NCBI GenBank assembly: GCA_034430425.1 | Contig: DAOUEK010000007.1 | Location: 1 to 64,000 of the forward strand | Source of the DNA: WVZH01 sp034430425 | GTDB taxonomy: Bacteria; Chloroflexota; Anaerolineae; Anaerolineales; E44-bin32 | Length of the DNA: 64,000 nt | Reading direction: 5' to 3' | Translations under genes and position numbers: made by a program | Part shown: positions 54,504 to 63,342 of the stretch, in pieces | Layout: every line of letters starts with the position of its first letter | Position numbering within the stretch: position 1 is the stretch's first letter | The notes under the pieces: model-generated | The model's database searches: none | What the model saw: only the letters and a program-made list of their open reading frames with translations | What the model was told of the DNA's origin: nothing

Positions 54504-57500
54504 GCGCGGACAAGGTCACCGGCGCAGTGATGGTCGTAGGCGGCGGTGTCGCCGGCATGCAGGCCAGTCTCGATCTGGCCGAGCAGGGATTCCGGGTATT
54601 CCTGGTGGAAAGCCAGTCCGCCATCGGCGGTCACATGGCCAAACTGGACAAGACATTCCCCACCAACGACTGTGCCATGTGCATCATCAGCCCCAAGCTG
54701 GTTGAAACCGGTCGTCACCTCAACATCGACTTGATGGTTGACAGTGAAGTCGATAAGGTCGATGGGCAAGCGGGAGACTTCACCGTTACCGTGCGGCGTA
54801 AACCGCGCTACATCGACATCGAGAAATGCGTTGGATGCGGAGATTGCGCTGAAGTGTGTCCGGTCGTGCTCACCGATAGGTTCAACGAAGGTTTGGCACC
54901 GCGCAAGGCGGTCTACAAACTCTATCCACAGGCGGTCCCCAATGCCTACACGATCGACAAGTTGGGCATTGCCCCTTGCCGCAACGCCTGTCCCGTCGAT
55001 CAACGCGCCGAGGGTTACATCGCATTCATTGCAGAAGGCCGCTACCGCGAGGCCTACCGTGTGATCAAGGAAGACAATCCCTTCCCCAGTGTGTGTGGAC
55101 GCACCTGCCATCACCCTTGCGAAGGCCACTGCGCTCGCGCCCTAGTCGACGAGCCGGTGAGCATCATGGCCCTGAAACGCTTCGTGATGGATTACGCCCT
55201 GGCCTACGGGCGCGAGAAAGTCGAACCCGTACCCCGCACACGACCGGAGTGGATCGCCGTGGTCGGTGCTGGGCCAGCCGGATTAACCGCCGCCCACGAC
55301 CTGGTGAGAATGGGGTACGGCGTGACGGTCTACGAAGCGCTTCCCGTCGCCGGCGGGATGATGCGCGTCGGCATCCCCGCTCATCGTCTGCCCAAGGGCG
55401 TTTTACAGGACGACATCGACGACATCCTCGCGCTGGGCGTGGTGCTGAAAACCAACTCGCCGATTTCCGATCCCACGAAGTTGCTTAAGGAAGGTTACGA
55501 CGCCGTTTGTCTGGCGACGGGGATTTCCACCCGCGATCATTCGTTGACCGTGGAAGGCGAGGACGCCGAGGGTGTACTCTCCGCAGCGACCTTCCTGCGC
55601 AAAGTCAACCTGGGAGAACCGATCACCGTCGGCGAGCGCGTAGCTGTGATCGGCGGCGGCGTGACCGCCCTCGACGCAGCCACCGTTGCCCGACGTCTGG
55701 GCGCGGAAGAAGTTATCCTGGCCTACGACCGCCCACGCGGCGAGCTACCCGCCTACCAGTGGGAAATGGACGCCGTCGAAGCTGAAGGCATCCGCCAGCT
55801 CGAACACACAACACTGACGCGCATCCTGACCAAAAACGACAGGGTGGTCGGTGTCGAACTGGCCCGCACCGGCCGCGGTACGACTAAAGACAAACATGGC
55901 CGCCGACGCCCCAAGATCGAAGCCGGCAGCGAATTCACCCTCGAAGTCGATACCGTGATCGGTACCATCGGTCAGCAGTCCGACTTGAACTACCTGCACC
56001 CTGCGTTCGAGGATCTAAACGGCGACAGCAGAACGCTGGCTTGTGAAGACGCCCCCGGATTGTTCGTCGTCGGTGGGCGCAAGACCGGCGCCAGCTTCAT
56101 CGTCGAAGCCATTGCCCTGGGACATCGCGTGGCGAAATCGATTCATCATTATCTACAGGGCACATTCGACAAAATGGAAAAAATCACACCACCGGTGGTC
56201 AAAGTCACACGCGAGGACATCGAGCGCCGCGTTAAAACGGGGGAGATCGAACTGCTGCCGCGCAACGAATCCAGGCTGCTGCACATGGACGAGCGCGTGA
56301 CAAGTTTTCGTGAAGTGGTTTTGGGGTTGACCGAACGCCAGGCGCGCGCCGAAGCCAAGCGCTGCCTGCAGTGCGGGAACTGTTCGGAATGCCTGGCCTG
56401 CGTCTATGCTTGTGGCGCGGACGCCATCGATCACGAGATGGTCGAGACCATCCAGGATGTAAAGGTCGGCGCCATCATCCTGGCTCCCGGTTACCAGACC
56501 TATCAGGCTGAACTCTCCGCGGAATACGGTTTGGGCCGCTATCCCAATGTGATCACCGCACTGCAGCTCGAGCGTTTGCTCTCCGCCTCCGGACCGACCA
56601 CAGGGCACGTAGTGCGCCCTTCGGACGGGCGCCCGGCGAAGAAAATCGCCTTCCTGCAGTGTGTCGGCTCCCGAGATCAGAATCACGATTACTGCTCGGC
56701 CGTATGCTGCATGTACGCCACCAAGGAAGCCATTCTGGTCCGAGACCATGATCCCGAAGCCGAAGTGGATATCTTCATGATGGACATCCGCGCCTTCAGT
56801 AAAGGCTACGATGCCTATTACCAGCGTGCCCGGGAACAATTCGACATCCAGTACACCCGCTGCCGAGCATCTGAATTCAAGGAAGCCCCGGACACCAAGA
56901 ACATTACGATCCGATATACAGAAGAACAAGGTGTCGGGGTTCGAAACCAGCCTGATTCCGATTTGCCCGAAACACGCATAACCGAAGCGGAATACGACCT
57001 CGTCGTGCTGTCGGTGGGCATGGAAATTTCACAATCCGTTAAAGAGCTCGGCCAGAGATTGGGCATCGAGCTCGACGACTACGGTTTTTGCAAAACGGCT
57101 TTCTTCAATCCCGTTGAAACCTCACAGCCGGGAATCTACGCTGCGGGACCTTTCCGTGAGCCTAAAGACATTCCCGAATCCGTGGTCGACGCCAGCGGCG
57201 CAGCGGGTCAAGCTGCAACGCTGCTCGCCTCGGCTCGTGACCAACTGACACGCCAGGCCAGTTATCCGCCCGAAAAAACGGTCGGCGAACCACGTGTAGG
57301 CGTCTTCGTTTGTCACTGCGGCTCCAACATCGCCGGTTACATGGATATCGAAGCCGTCACGGATTACGCCGCCAATCTGCCGCATGTGGTCCATGCCGAC
57401 CACATGCTTTACACGTGCTCGCAGGACAGCACGGCGCAGATCCAGGCTTGCATCGTCGAACACGATTTGAACCGCGTCGTGGTGGCTTCCTGCACACCGC

Positions 57501-59062
57501 GCACGCACGGCTCGCTCTTCCGTGACGTGGTGCGTCAGGCGGGTTTGAACGAGTACCTGTTCACAATGGCCAACATCCGCAACCACTGCTCGTGGGTACA
57601 CTCGCATGAACCCGATATCGCCACAGAAAAGGCGCAGGATTTAATCCGCATGTCCGTCTCCCGCGTGGTGGGCCTCGAGCCGCTGCACACGCAGCCGGTT
57701 CCGGTGTGCCAGCAGGCGCTGGTCATCGGCGGCGGTGTGGCAGGCATGAACGCCGCGCTTGCGCTGGCAGAACAGGGTTTCCCCGTCCACCTGGTCGAGA
57801 AAGAAAAAACCCTGGGCGGCAATTTGCGCGGGGTCTATTTCAATCATGATCCTGGTGATTCGAACGCCGGGCGCGATCCCCAGAATTATTTACGGACGTT
57901 GATCAAAGAGATTGCAACTCATCCTGCGATAACGACGCACCTATCGAGCCAGGTGCTTCACACCACAGGCTTCGTCGGCAATTTCATCACCATGCTGCAG
58001 AAGGAAAACGGCAGCCAGGCGGAAATCCAGCACGGTGCCACAATCGTCGCCACGGGCGGCCAGGAGTATCGCGGGGAGGAATATGGTTTTGCGGAAAGCC
58101 CGTGCGTGGTCACTGGACTGCAGTTCGAGGCTCTGTTGGCCAAAACTGGCCGCAAACGGGTGAAACTCGACGAGAAAACGAGTGCGACCTGGAAGTTGTT
58201 AGATAAAAAACCGCCGGATCAGGTGCTGATGATCCAATGCATCGGCCCGGCGGAGGAGACATGCGCCCGCACATGCTGCACCACCGCCTTGAAACAGGCT
58301 CTGCAGCTAAAAGCCCTGCATCCCGAGGCGCGCGTCGTCATGCTGCATCGCGACATGCGTACGTATGGATTCAAGGAGCGTCTTTACAAGCAGGCGCTCG
58401 AGCAAGGCGTGCTTTTCGTGCGCTACGACCCGACGCATAAACCCCAGGTATCTATCAAGGCTGACGGCCAAGTCCACGTGAACGTGCAGGATCCCGTACT
58501 CGGTACGCCGTTGAACTTCAAACCCGACTTACTCGTGCTTTCCACACCTCTCATCCCGGCGAAAGAAAATCAGACGTTGGCCACGAAGCTAAAGGTGCCC
58601 GTCGATTTGGATGGTTGGTTCCTGGAGGCGCACGTCAAACTACGGCCGGTGGATTTCTCCAACGAGGGCATTTTCCTGGCTGGGGCTGCCCACTACCCCA
58701 AACTGCTCGACGAGAGTATCGTACAAGCCCAGGCGGCCGCTTCGCGGGCTGCAACCATCCTGTCCCGCCAGACCTTAGATGCCGGCGGTTCCGTCGCCCG
58801 CGTTGATCCTGAAGCCTGCGTTGGCTGCCTGACGTGCGTGCGCATCTGCCCATATGGTGTGCCGCAGATGCAAATTAATCTTACCGGGGTTGGTGGCATC
58901 GTGGGCGCGGCCTACATCGAACCCGCTGTTTGCCAGGGATGCGGGACATGCGTTGCCGAGTGCCCCGCCTACGCCATCGAACTGCTGCATTATCGCCACG
59001 ACCAGTTGGAGGATGAGGTGGGTGCCTTATTCGAAACGAAGATTGAAGTACGTGAAGGGTGA
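54500..59062 (+). CDS. HdrA-GltD/NfnB-HdrA fusion protein, copy 2
   Basis: A 1520-residue paralog of the protein at 47346 with the same layout. It has FPTNDCAMC (53-61), CVGCGDCAEVCP (110), GltD-like insert from about 160 (CRNACPVDQ, CGRTCHHPCEGHC, VVGAGPAGLTAAHD 254, VAVIGGGVTALDAA 381), CLQCGNCSECLAC (622), CVGSRDQNHDYCSAVCC, canonical HdrA (VFVCHCGSNIAGY, VIGGGVAGMNAAL, CARTCCTTALKQA) and a final ferredoxin (CVGCLTCVRICP, CQGCGTCVAECP). Unlike copy 1, the second FAD motif of the insert reads VVGGRKTG, lacking the usual GD. A selenoprotein MvhD follows, then metV and metF, so this copy is most directly tied to methylene-tetrahydrofolate reduction. Confidence 0.88.
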   Translation: MSADKVTGAVMVVGGGVAGMQASLDLAEQGFRVFLVESQSAIGGHMAKLDKTFPTNDCAMCIISPKLVETGRHLNIDLMVDSEVDKVDGQAGDFTVTVRRKPRYIDIEKCVGCGDCAEVCPVVLTDRFNEGLAPRKAVYKLYPQAVPNAYTIDKLGIAPCRNACPVDQRAEGYIAFIAEGRYREAYRVIKEDNPFPSVCGRTCHHPCEGHCARALVDEPVSIMALKRFVMDYALAYGREKVEPVPRTRPEWIAVVGAGPAGLTAAHDLVRMGYGVTVYEALPVAGGMMRVGIPAHRLPKGVLQDDIDDILALGVVLKTNSPISDPTKLLKEGYDAVCLATGISTRDHSLTVEGEDAEGVLSAATFLRKVNLGEPITVGERVAVIGGGVTALDAATVARRLGAEEVILAYDRPRGELPAYQWEMDAVEAEGIRQLEHTTLTRILTKNDRVVGVELARTGRGTTKDKHGRRRPKIEAGSEFTLEVDTVIGTIGQQSDLNYLHPAFEDLNGDSRTLACEDAPGLFVVGGRKTGASFIVEAIALGHRVAKSIHHYLQGTFDKMEKITPPVVKVTREDIERRVKTGEIELLPRNESRLLHMDERVTSFREVVLGLTERQARAEAKRCLQCGNCSECLACVYACGADAIDHEMVETIQDVKVGAIILAPGYQTYQAELSAEYGLGRYPNVITALQLERLLSASGPTTGHVVRPSDGRPAKKIAFLQCVGSRDQNHDYCSAVCCMYATKEAILVRDHDPEAEVDIFMMDIRAFSKGYDAYYQRAREQFDIQYTRCRASEFKEAPDTKNITIRYTEEQGVGVRNQPDSDLPETRITEAEYDLVVLSVGMEISQSVKELGQRLGIELDDYGFCKTAFFNPVETSQPGIYAAGPFREPKDIPESVVDASGAAGQAATLLASARDQLTRQASYPPEKTVGEPRVGVFVCHCGSNIAGYMDIEAVTDYAANLPHVVHADHMLYTCSQDSTAQIQACIVEHDLNRVVVASCTPRTHGSLFRDVVRQAGLNEYLFTMANIRNHCSWVHSHEPDIATEKAQDLIRMSVSRVVGLEPLHTQPVPVCQQALVIGGGVAGMNAALALAEQGFPVHLVEKEKTLGGNLRGVYFNHDPGDSNAGRDPQNYLRTLIKEIATHPAITTHLSSQVLHTTGFVGNFITMLQKENGSQAEIQHGATIVATGGQEYRGEEYGFAESPCVVTGLQFEALLAKTGRKRVKLDEKTSATWKLLDKKPPDQVLMIQCIGPAEETCARTCCTTALKQALQLKALHPEARVVMLHRDMRTYGFKERLYKQALEQGVLFVRYDPTHKPQVSIKADGQVHVNVQDPVLGTPLNFKPDLLVLSTPLIPAKENQTLATKLKVPVDLDGWFLEAHVKLRPVDFSNEGIFLAGAAHYPKLLDESIVQAQAAASRAATILSRQTLDAGGSVARVDPEACVGCLTCVRICPYGVPQMQINLTGVGGIVGAAYIEPAVCQGCGTCVAECPAYAIELLHYRHDQLEDEVGALFETKIEVREG

Positions 59063-59070
59063 AGGCGAAA

Positions 59071-59511
59071 ATGGCCGAAAATGGAAAAGACCTGCAGATC
59101 GTCGCCTACTGCTGCCATCATTGCGCTTACGCTGCCGCAGATCTGGCTGGTGTGTTACGCATCCAGTATCCGGCGCAGACCAAGGTCGTCGAAATTCCCT
59201 GCTCCGGACGTTTGGATGTGCTCGAGGTGCTGCATGCCTTCGAACGCGGTGCTGACGGTGTAATGGTCGCCGGTTGACTGCCCGGTGACTGTCATTACCT
59301 GGAAGGTAATGTTAACGCCAAACGTCGCGTGGAGAAACTCAAACAACTATTGGACTCGATCGGGCTGGAACCCGAGCGCGTGGAGATGTTCAATCTCTCC
59401 TCGGCAATGGCTGCACAATTCGCCGAAACGGTGAGGAACATGGTAGCGCAGATTCAAAGTGTTGGCCCGAGTCCCTTGCGGCTCGCTGCTGAGGGAATAA
59501 CCGAACCATAA
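59071..59511 (+). CDS. MvhD-like iron-sulfur subunit, probable selenoprotein, copy 2
   Basis: A 146-residue MvhD-family protein if UGA 59275-59277 is decoded as selenocysteine. Before it lie YCCHHCAYAAADLAG, IPCSGRLD and GVMVAG; after it the frame continues with LPGDCHYLEGN and ends at 59511. The aligned residue in the Cys paralog is Cys70. The SECIS-like hairpin 16 nt after the UGA is identical to that of copy 1. GAAGG is 5 nt from the ATG at 59071; a GTG at 59059 overlaps the HdrA stop and is an alternative start. It is followed after 63 nt by metV. Confidence 0.9.
59278..59310 (+). promoter_or_regulatory. Candidate bacterial SECIS element, copy 2
   Basis: ATTACC at 59294-59299 pairs with GGTAAT at 59305-59310 around TGGAA. 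Stem and loop positions relative to the UGA are the same as in copy 1, and the surrounding 24 nt are identical although flanking codons differ. Confidence 0.75.
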
Positions 59512-59574
59512 AATTATTGGTAACAGGATTCCGGATACAATCAATACCCATCCGGTATTCAAGGAGAGCGAAGT

Positions 59575-60261
59575 ATGATCATTGCAGAACAAAAACCACT
59601 GGAGGAGATCAAGGCTTTGATCGCGGATGCCGAAAATGTATTGGTCGTTGGCTGCGGCACCTGCGTGACGGTATGCTTTGCCGGCGGGGAGAAGGAGGCC
59701 GGCATCCTGGCCAGCAGCCTGCGCATGTCGACCAAACTCGACGGCGGCCCCAAAGCTGTGGAGCATGTTACCGTGCAGCGCCAGTGCGAATGGGAGTATA
59801 TCGACCCCATCGGGGATCGTGTCGCTGAGGCAGATATGGTGCTTTCGATTGGATGCGGTATCGGTGTGCAGGCGCTCGCCGAACGCTTCCCGGATGCCAT
59901 TGTCGTTCCCGGGTTAAATACCTCCTTCTTGGGCTTGCCTACGGAACAAGGTGTTTGGGAAGAACGCTGCGCCGCTTGCGGCGAGTGCATCCTCGGATTG
60001 ACGGGTGGAATCTGCCCCATTGCTCGCTGCGCCAAACAGCTGCTCAATGGACCTTGCGGCGGGTCGCAAAACGGTGTTTGTGAAATCGACCCGGATACGC
60101 CCTGCGCCTGGCAGTTGATCTACGACAAACTGAAATCACAAAATCGTCTGCACCTGCTGACGGAAATTCAAGCGCCGAAGAACTGGTCCAGCAGCCGCGA
60201 CGGCGGTCCTCGAAAAATCACCCGTCAGGATTTACGTCTGGCGGCGGAAGAATCTGAGTAG
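59575..60261 (+). CDS. metV: MetV-like methylene-tetrahydrofolate reductase C-terminal-domain protein
   Basis: A 228-residue zinc/iron-sulfur protein of the MetV type, the small partner of MetF in acetogens. Cysteine motifs are VGCGTCVTVCFAGG, SIGCGIGVQ, CAACGECILGLTGGICPIARCAK and NGPCGGSQNGVCEI, the last being typical of the MTHFR C-terminal family. An AAGGAGAG site precedes the ATG. It lies between the selenoprotein MvhD and metF. In Moorella, MetV is part of the MetFV-HdrABC-MvhD complex. Confidence 0.9.
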   Translation: MIIAEQKPLEEIKALIADAENVLVVGCGTCVTVCFAGGEKEAGILASSLRMSTKLDGGPKAVEHVTVQRQCEWEYIDPIGDRVAEADMVLSIGCGIGVQALAERFPDAIVVPGLNTSFLGLPTEQGVWEERCAACGECILGLTGGICPIARCAKQLLNGPCGGSQNGVCEIDPDTPCAWQLIYDKLKSQNRLHLLTEIQAPKNWSSSRDGGPRKITRQDLRLAAEESE

Positions 60262-60279
60262 GCGAAAAGGAGCGAAGCC

Positions 60280-61269
60280 ATGACAAAAACATCGAGCAAT
60301 GGATACAAATCCGGCTCTCGCCTGGAACGCCTGCTGCGCACCGGCGAATTCGTGGTCACCGGCGAGTTGGGCCCGCCGCAGGGTGCTGGCGGGGACGTCA
60401 TCCGTGAGAAAGCTGTCCTGTTAAAAGGCGTAGTCGATGCGGTAAATATCACCGATAATCAGACTGCCATCGTACGCATGTCCTCGATTGGCGCCGGTAC
60501 GATCACCGTGCAGGAGGGTGTGGAACCGATCATCCAGATGACCTGCCGCGACCGCAACCGTCTGGCGATCCAATCCGATCTACTGGGCGCCTACGCCCTG
60601 GGCATGCGCAACGTGCTCTGCCTGACCGGCGATCACCAATCCTTCGGCAACCACCCTACCGCCAAGAACGTCCATGATCTGGACTCGGTGACGTTGATCC
60701 AGATGGTAGTGAAGATGCGAGATGAAGGCAAGTTTGAATGTGGAGATGAAATGAAAGGGATCGAACCGCGCTTCTTCGTCGGCGCAGCGGCCAATCCCTT
60801 CGGCGATCCTTTCGAATTCCGCCCACTCCGTCTGGCAAAGAAAGTCGCCGCCGGCGTGGATTTCATCCAGACACAGTTGATCTACAACATCGAACGCTTC
60901 GCCGAATACATGCAGAAAGTGCGCGAACTCGGCCTGCACGAGAAGGTATACATTTTGGCCGGCTTGGGTCCGCTGAAGTCTCCGGGCATGGCGCGTTACA
61001 TGCGCGATCAGGTGCCGGGCCTGGACGTACCCGATATCTACGTCGACCGCATGATCGAAGCCGCCAAGGGCATCGATAAAGAAGACAAGAAAGCCCGTTC
61101 CCAGGCCTGGCGTGAGGAAGGCATGAAAATCACCATCGAGCAGATCAAGCAGATGCGCGAGATCGAAGGCGTCGCCGGTGTGCACGTGATGGCAATTGAA
61201 TGGGAAGAGGCAGTCAAACCGATCGTCGAGGGCGCCGGATTGCTGCCGCGTCCGGAACCGGCGGCGTAA
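60280..61269 (+). CDS. metF: Methylene-tetrahydrofolate reductase
   Basis: A 329-residue TIM-barrel flavoprotein that reduces methylene- to methyl-tetrahydrofolate, the last step of the methyl branch before AcsE. Recognisable are FVVTGELGPPQGAGG, AVNITDNQTAIVRMSS, QMTCRDRNRLAIQSDLLGA, NVLCLTGDH and DFIQTQLIYNIERFAEYM. It has no NAD(P)H-binding extension, so electrons must come from partners such as MetV and the Hdr proteins. AAAGGAG is 7 nt from the ATG, and the HdrC-HdrB gene starts 10 nt downstream. Confidence 0.94.
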   Translation: MTKTSSNGYKSGSRLERLLRTGEFVVTGELGPPQGAGGDVIREKAVLLKGVVDAVNITDNQTAIVRMSSIGAGTITVQEGVEPIIQMTCRDRNRLAIQSDLLGAYALGMRNVLCLTGDHQSFGNHPTAKNVHDLDSVTLIQMVVKMRDEGKFECGDEMKGIEPRFFVGAAANPFGDPFEFRPLRLAKKVAAGVDFIQTQLIYNIERFAEYMQKVRELGLHEKVYILAGLGPLKSPGMARYMRDQVPGLDVPDIYVDRMIEAAKGIDKEDKKARSQAWREEGMKITIEQIKQMREIEGVAGVHVMAIEWEEAVKPIVEGAGLLPRPEPAA

Positions 61270-61279
61270 GGAGATGTCT

Positions 61280-62674
61280 ATGGAGACAAAACTCAGCACC
61301 GATCTGGCCGAACGCATCCGGGAAGCCACCGGTGAGAACGTGTTCCTCTGTTATCACTGCGTGAAGTGCACCTCCGGTTGCCCCCTGATGGAGCATTTCG
61401 ACCTGGCGCCCAACCAGGTGATGCGCGCCGCTCAGTTGGGTATGGAAGACATGATCTTCGAGAGCAAATCGCCCTGGCTGTGCGCCTCCTGCCAGACCTG
61501 CACCACTCGCTGCCCGCAGGGCATCGACATCGCCCGTGTGATGGACTTTATCGTCGGCGAGGCGATGGCCAAAGGCATCAAACCCAAGGTGCCCGAAGTC
61601 GCCCTGTTTAACAAGGTCTTTTTACGCGACATCGACATACTGGGCCGCTCCTACGAGCTGGGGTTGATGGTCGAGATGAACATACGCACCAGGCAGCCCT
61701 TCAAGGACGTCGGCCTGGGGCTAGACATGATCAAGCACGGCAAGATCGCCTTCCTGCCCTCCGTGATCCGCAAACGCAAGCCGAAGGCGGAAAAACCACC
61801 TCCAGAACGGGAGTCTAAAGAGGTTGGTTATTATCCCGGCTGTTCGTTACATTCCTTGGCCAGGGAGTTTAACCTCTCGGCATTGGCGACGCTGGAAGCG
61901 CTCGATCGCAAGCCCGTGGAGCCGAAAAACTGGATTTGCTGCGGTTCTTCGCCCGCCCACCGCGTGGACCACGAGCTTGCGGTGCAGATGCCGCTCGAAA
62001 GCCTGGCACTTTATGAAATGGAAGGCGTTAGCGAGGTTACCCTGCCCTGCGCCATGTGCTTCAACCGCTTCAGGGCCGCGGCGAGAGAAGTGCGCCTCGA
62101 TCCCGAATTGAAACAGGAAATGGACCAGGAGTTGGGCTATGCGTATCAAGACAGCCTGGCGATATCATCGCTGCTGGATTACGTCGTCGAGAACATTGGC
62201 CTGGAAGCCGTAGCCGAGAAGGTCAAAAAGCCGCTCGCAGGGTTGAAAATTGCCTGCTATTACGGCTGCCTGCTAACCCGTCCACCCGAAATCACCGGAT
62301 CGAAAGAACCGGAATACCCCATGTCCATGGACCGTTTGATGAAGGCGCTGGGGGCAGAGCCAATCGACTGGGACCGTAAAGTGTCCTGCTGCGGCGCGTC
62401 CCTGTCCCTTACGGCGACCGGCATCGTACTCGAAATGAGCGCTGATATCATCGAAAACGCACACGCCCGCGGCGCCGATCTCGTGGCCGTGGCCTGCCCG
62501 ATGTGCCACGCCAATATCGACGGACGCCAGGTACAAATGGACATCACACAACCGGTCCCGGCGCTGTATTTTACCCAGCTGATGGCCCTGGCCTTCGGCA
62601 TGCCGGAGGAAGCTGCGTTGAAATTCAACATGGTTGATGCGCGACCACTGCTGAAGGAACGAGGTTTCCTATAG
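61280..62674 (+). CDS. HdrC-HdrB fusion (heterodisulfide reductase-like subunit)
   Basis: A 464-residue protein combining two Hdr subunits. The HdrC part (1-105) has two [4Fe-4S] motifs, CYHCVKCTSGCP and CASCQTCTTRCP. The HdrB part (about 175-440) has two complete cysteine-rich CCG domains: YYPGCSLHS, ICCGSS, PCAMC, then CYYGCLLTRPP, SCCGAS and CPMCHANID, which in HdrB hold non-cubane clusters. AAGGAG abuts an ATG at 61274 and is 6 nt from the one at 61280. In the MetFV-HdrABC-MvhD analogy it would carry electrons from HdrA toward MetFV. Confidence 0.92.
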   Translation: METKLSTDLAERIREATGENVFLCYHCVKCTSGCPLMEHFDLAPNQVMRAAQLGMEDMIFESKSPWLCASCQTCTTRCPQGIDIARVMDFIVGEAMAKGIKPKVPEVALFNKVFLRDIDILGRSYELGLMVEMNIRTRQPFKDVGLGLDMIKHGKIAFLPSVIRKRKPKAEKPPPERESKEVGYYPGCSLHSLAREFNLSALATLEALDRKPVEPKNWICCGSSPAHRVDHELAVQMPLESLALYEMEGVSEVTLPCAMCFNRFRAAAREVRLDPELKQEMDQELGYAYQDSLAISSLLDYVVENIGLEAVAEKVKKPLAGLKIACYYGCLLTRPPEITGSKEPEYPMSMDRLMKALGAEPIDWDRKVSCCGASLSLTATGIVLEMSADIIENAHARGADLVAVACPMCHANIDGRQVQMDITQPVPALYFTQLMALAFGMPEEAALKFNMVDARPLLKERGFL

Positions 62675-62700
62675 AATACCTGCGCACAACGGAGCGCTCC

Positions 62701-63324
62701 TTGCGTAAAGCGCATACTAAAATGATTCGGGCGGCAAGGGAACGCAAGAGTCAAATGCACTCACGACTATGCGAGTTGAGAACCCGTCATCCGCTGCAAG
62801 GTCGAGAGCTGCCCCCGATTCGCGAGACCGTTGGCCATTGGGTCGACCGTTGGCAGTTGAACCACTTCATCCAGCGCATATCACCGTTTCAATCCGAAGC
62901 GGTCGAGCGCGGTCCGCTGCCGTTCATCATTCTGGCCGAGACCGGCCAGGACGTGCGCCACTGCGCCAACTGCCGCAACTGCGAGGACTGGACAACTCCC
63001 GGTATGGATCTCAACTTTGGAGAGATTCTGCGCGCCGCGGCGCGGAACGACCCCATCGCGCTGCAGAATCAGTCCCTGTGGAACTGCGACGATGTGTTCA
63101 CAAACACGATCCATTGCCATCAAGGCTTCGACATCCCGGCCGTGATCCGTACGCTGCGTCGTGAGGCGAAACTGCGCGGCTACCACAAGCGCATTTATCG
63201 GCTGCGCGCCCTGCACTCGCGGATCCCCAATTGGAGACCACCGATACGATCTCCCCGAATCGACCGAGAACGGATAGAATCCCTGCGTAGGAAGCTGGAA
63301 AACATCAACCGCTTCAAATCATAG
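62701..63324 (+). CDS. Degenerate HdrC-like protein
   Basis: A 207-residue basic protein. The central part resembles HdrC: CANCRNCEDWTTPGMDLNFG corresponds to the first cluster motif with the fourth Cys missing, and NQSLWNCDDVFTNTIHCHQG followed by FDIPAVIRTLR corresponds to the second, with only two Cys left. The N- and C-terminal regions are Arg-rich. The start is TTG with GGAG 6 nt away; an ATG seven codons on is an alternative. It lies 26 nt after the HdrC-HdrB gene and 18 nt before a CooC gene. It may be a structural or one-cluster adaptor, and is not a known subunit. Confidence 0.6.
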   Translation: MRKAHTKMIRAARERKSQMHSRLCELRTRHPLQGRELPPIRETVGHWVDRWQLNHFIQRISPFQSEAVERGPLPFIILAETGQDVRHCANCRNCEDWTTPGMDLNFGEILRAAARNDPIALQNQSLWNCDDVFTNTIHCHQGFDIPAVIRTLRREAKLRGYHKRIYRLRALHSRIPNWRPPIRSPRIDRERIESLRRKLENINRFKS

Positions 63325-63342
63325 CTAAACCCGAGGAAACCA

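Noticed and set aside
61196..61279. Longer N-terminus for the HdrC-HdrB protein
   Set aside because: The extra residues are Arg-rich and overlap the end of metF; AAGGAG is correctly spaced for the ATG at 61280.
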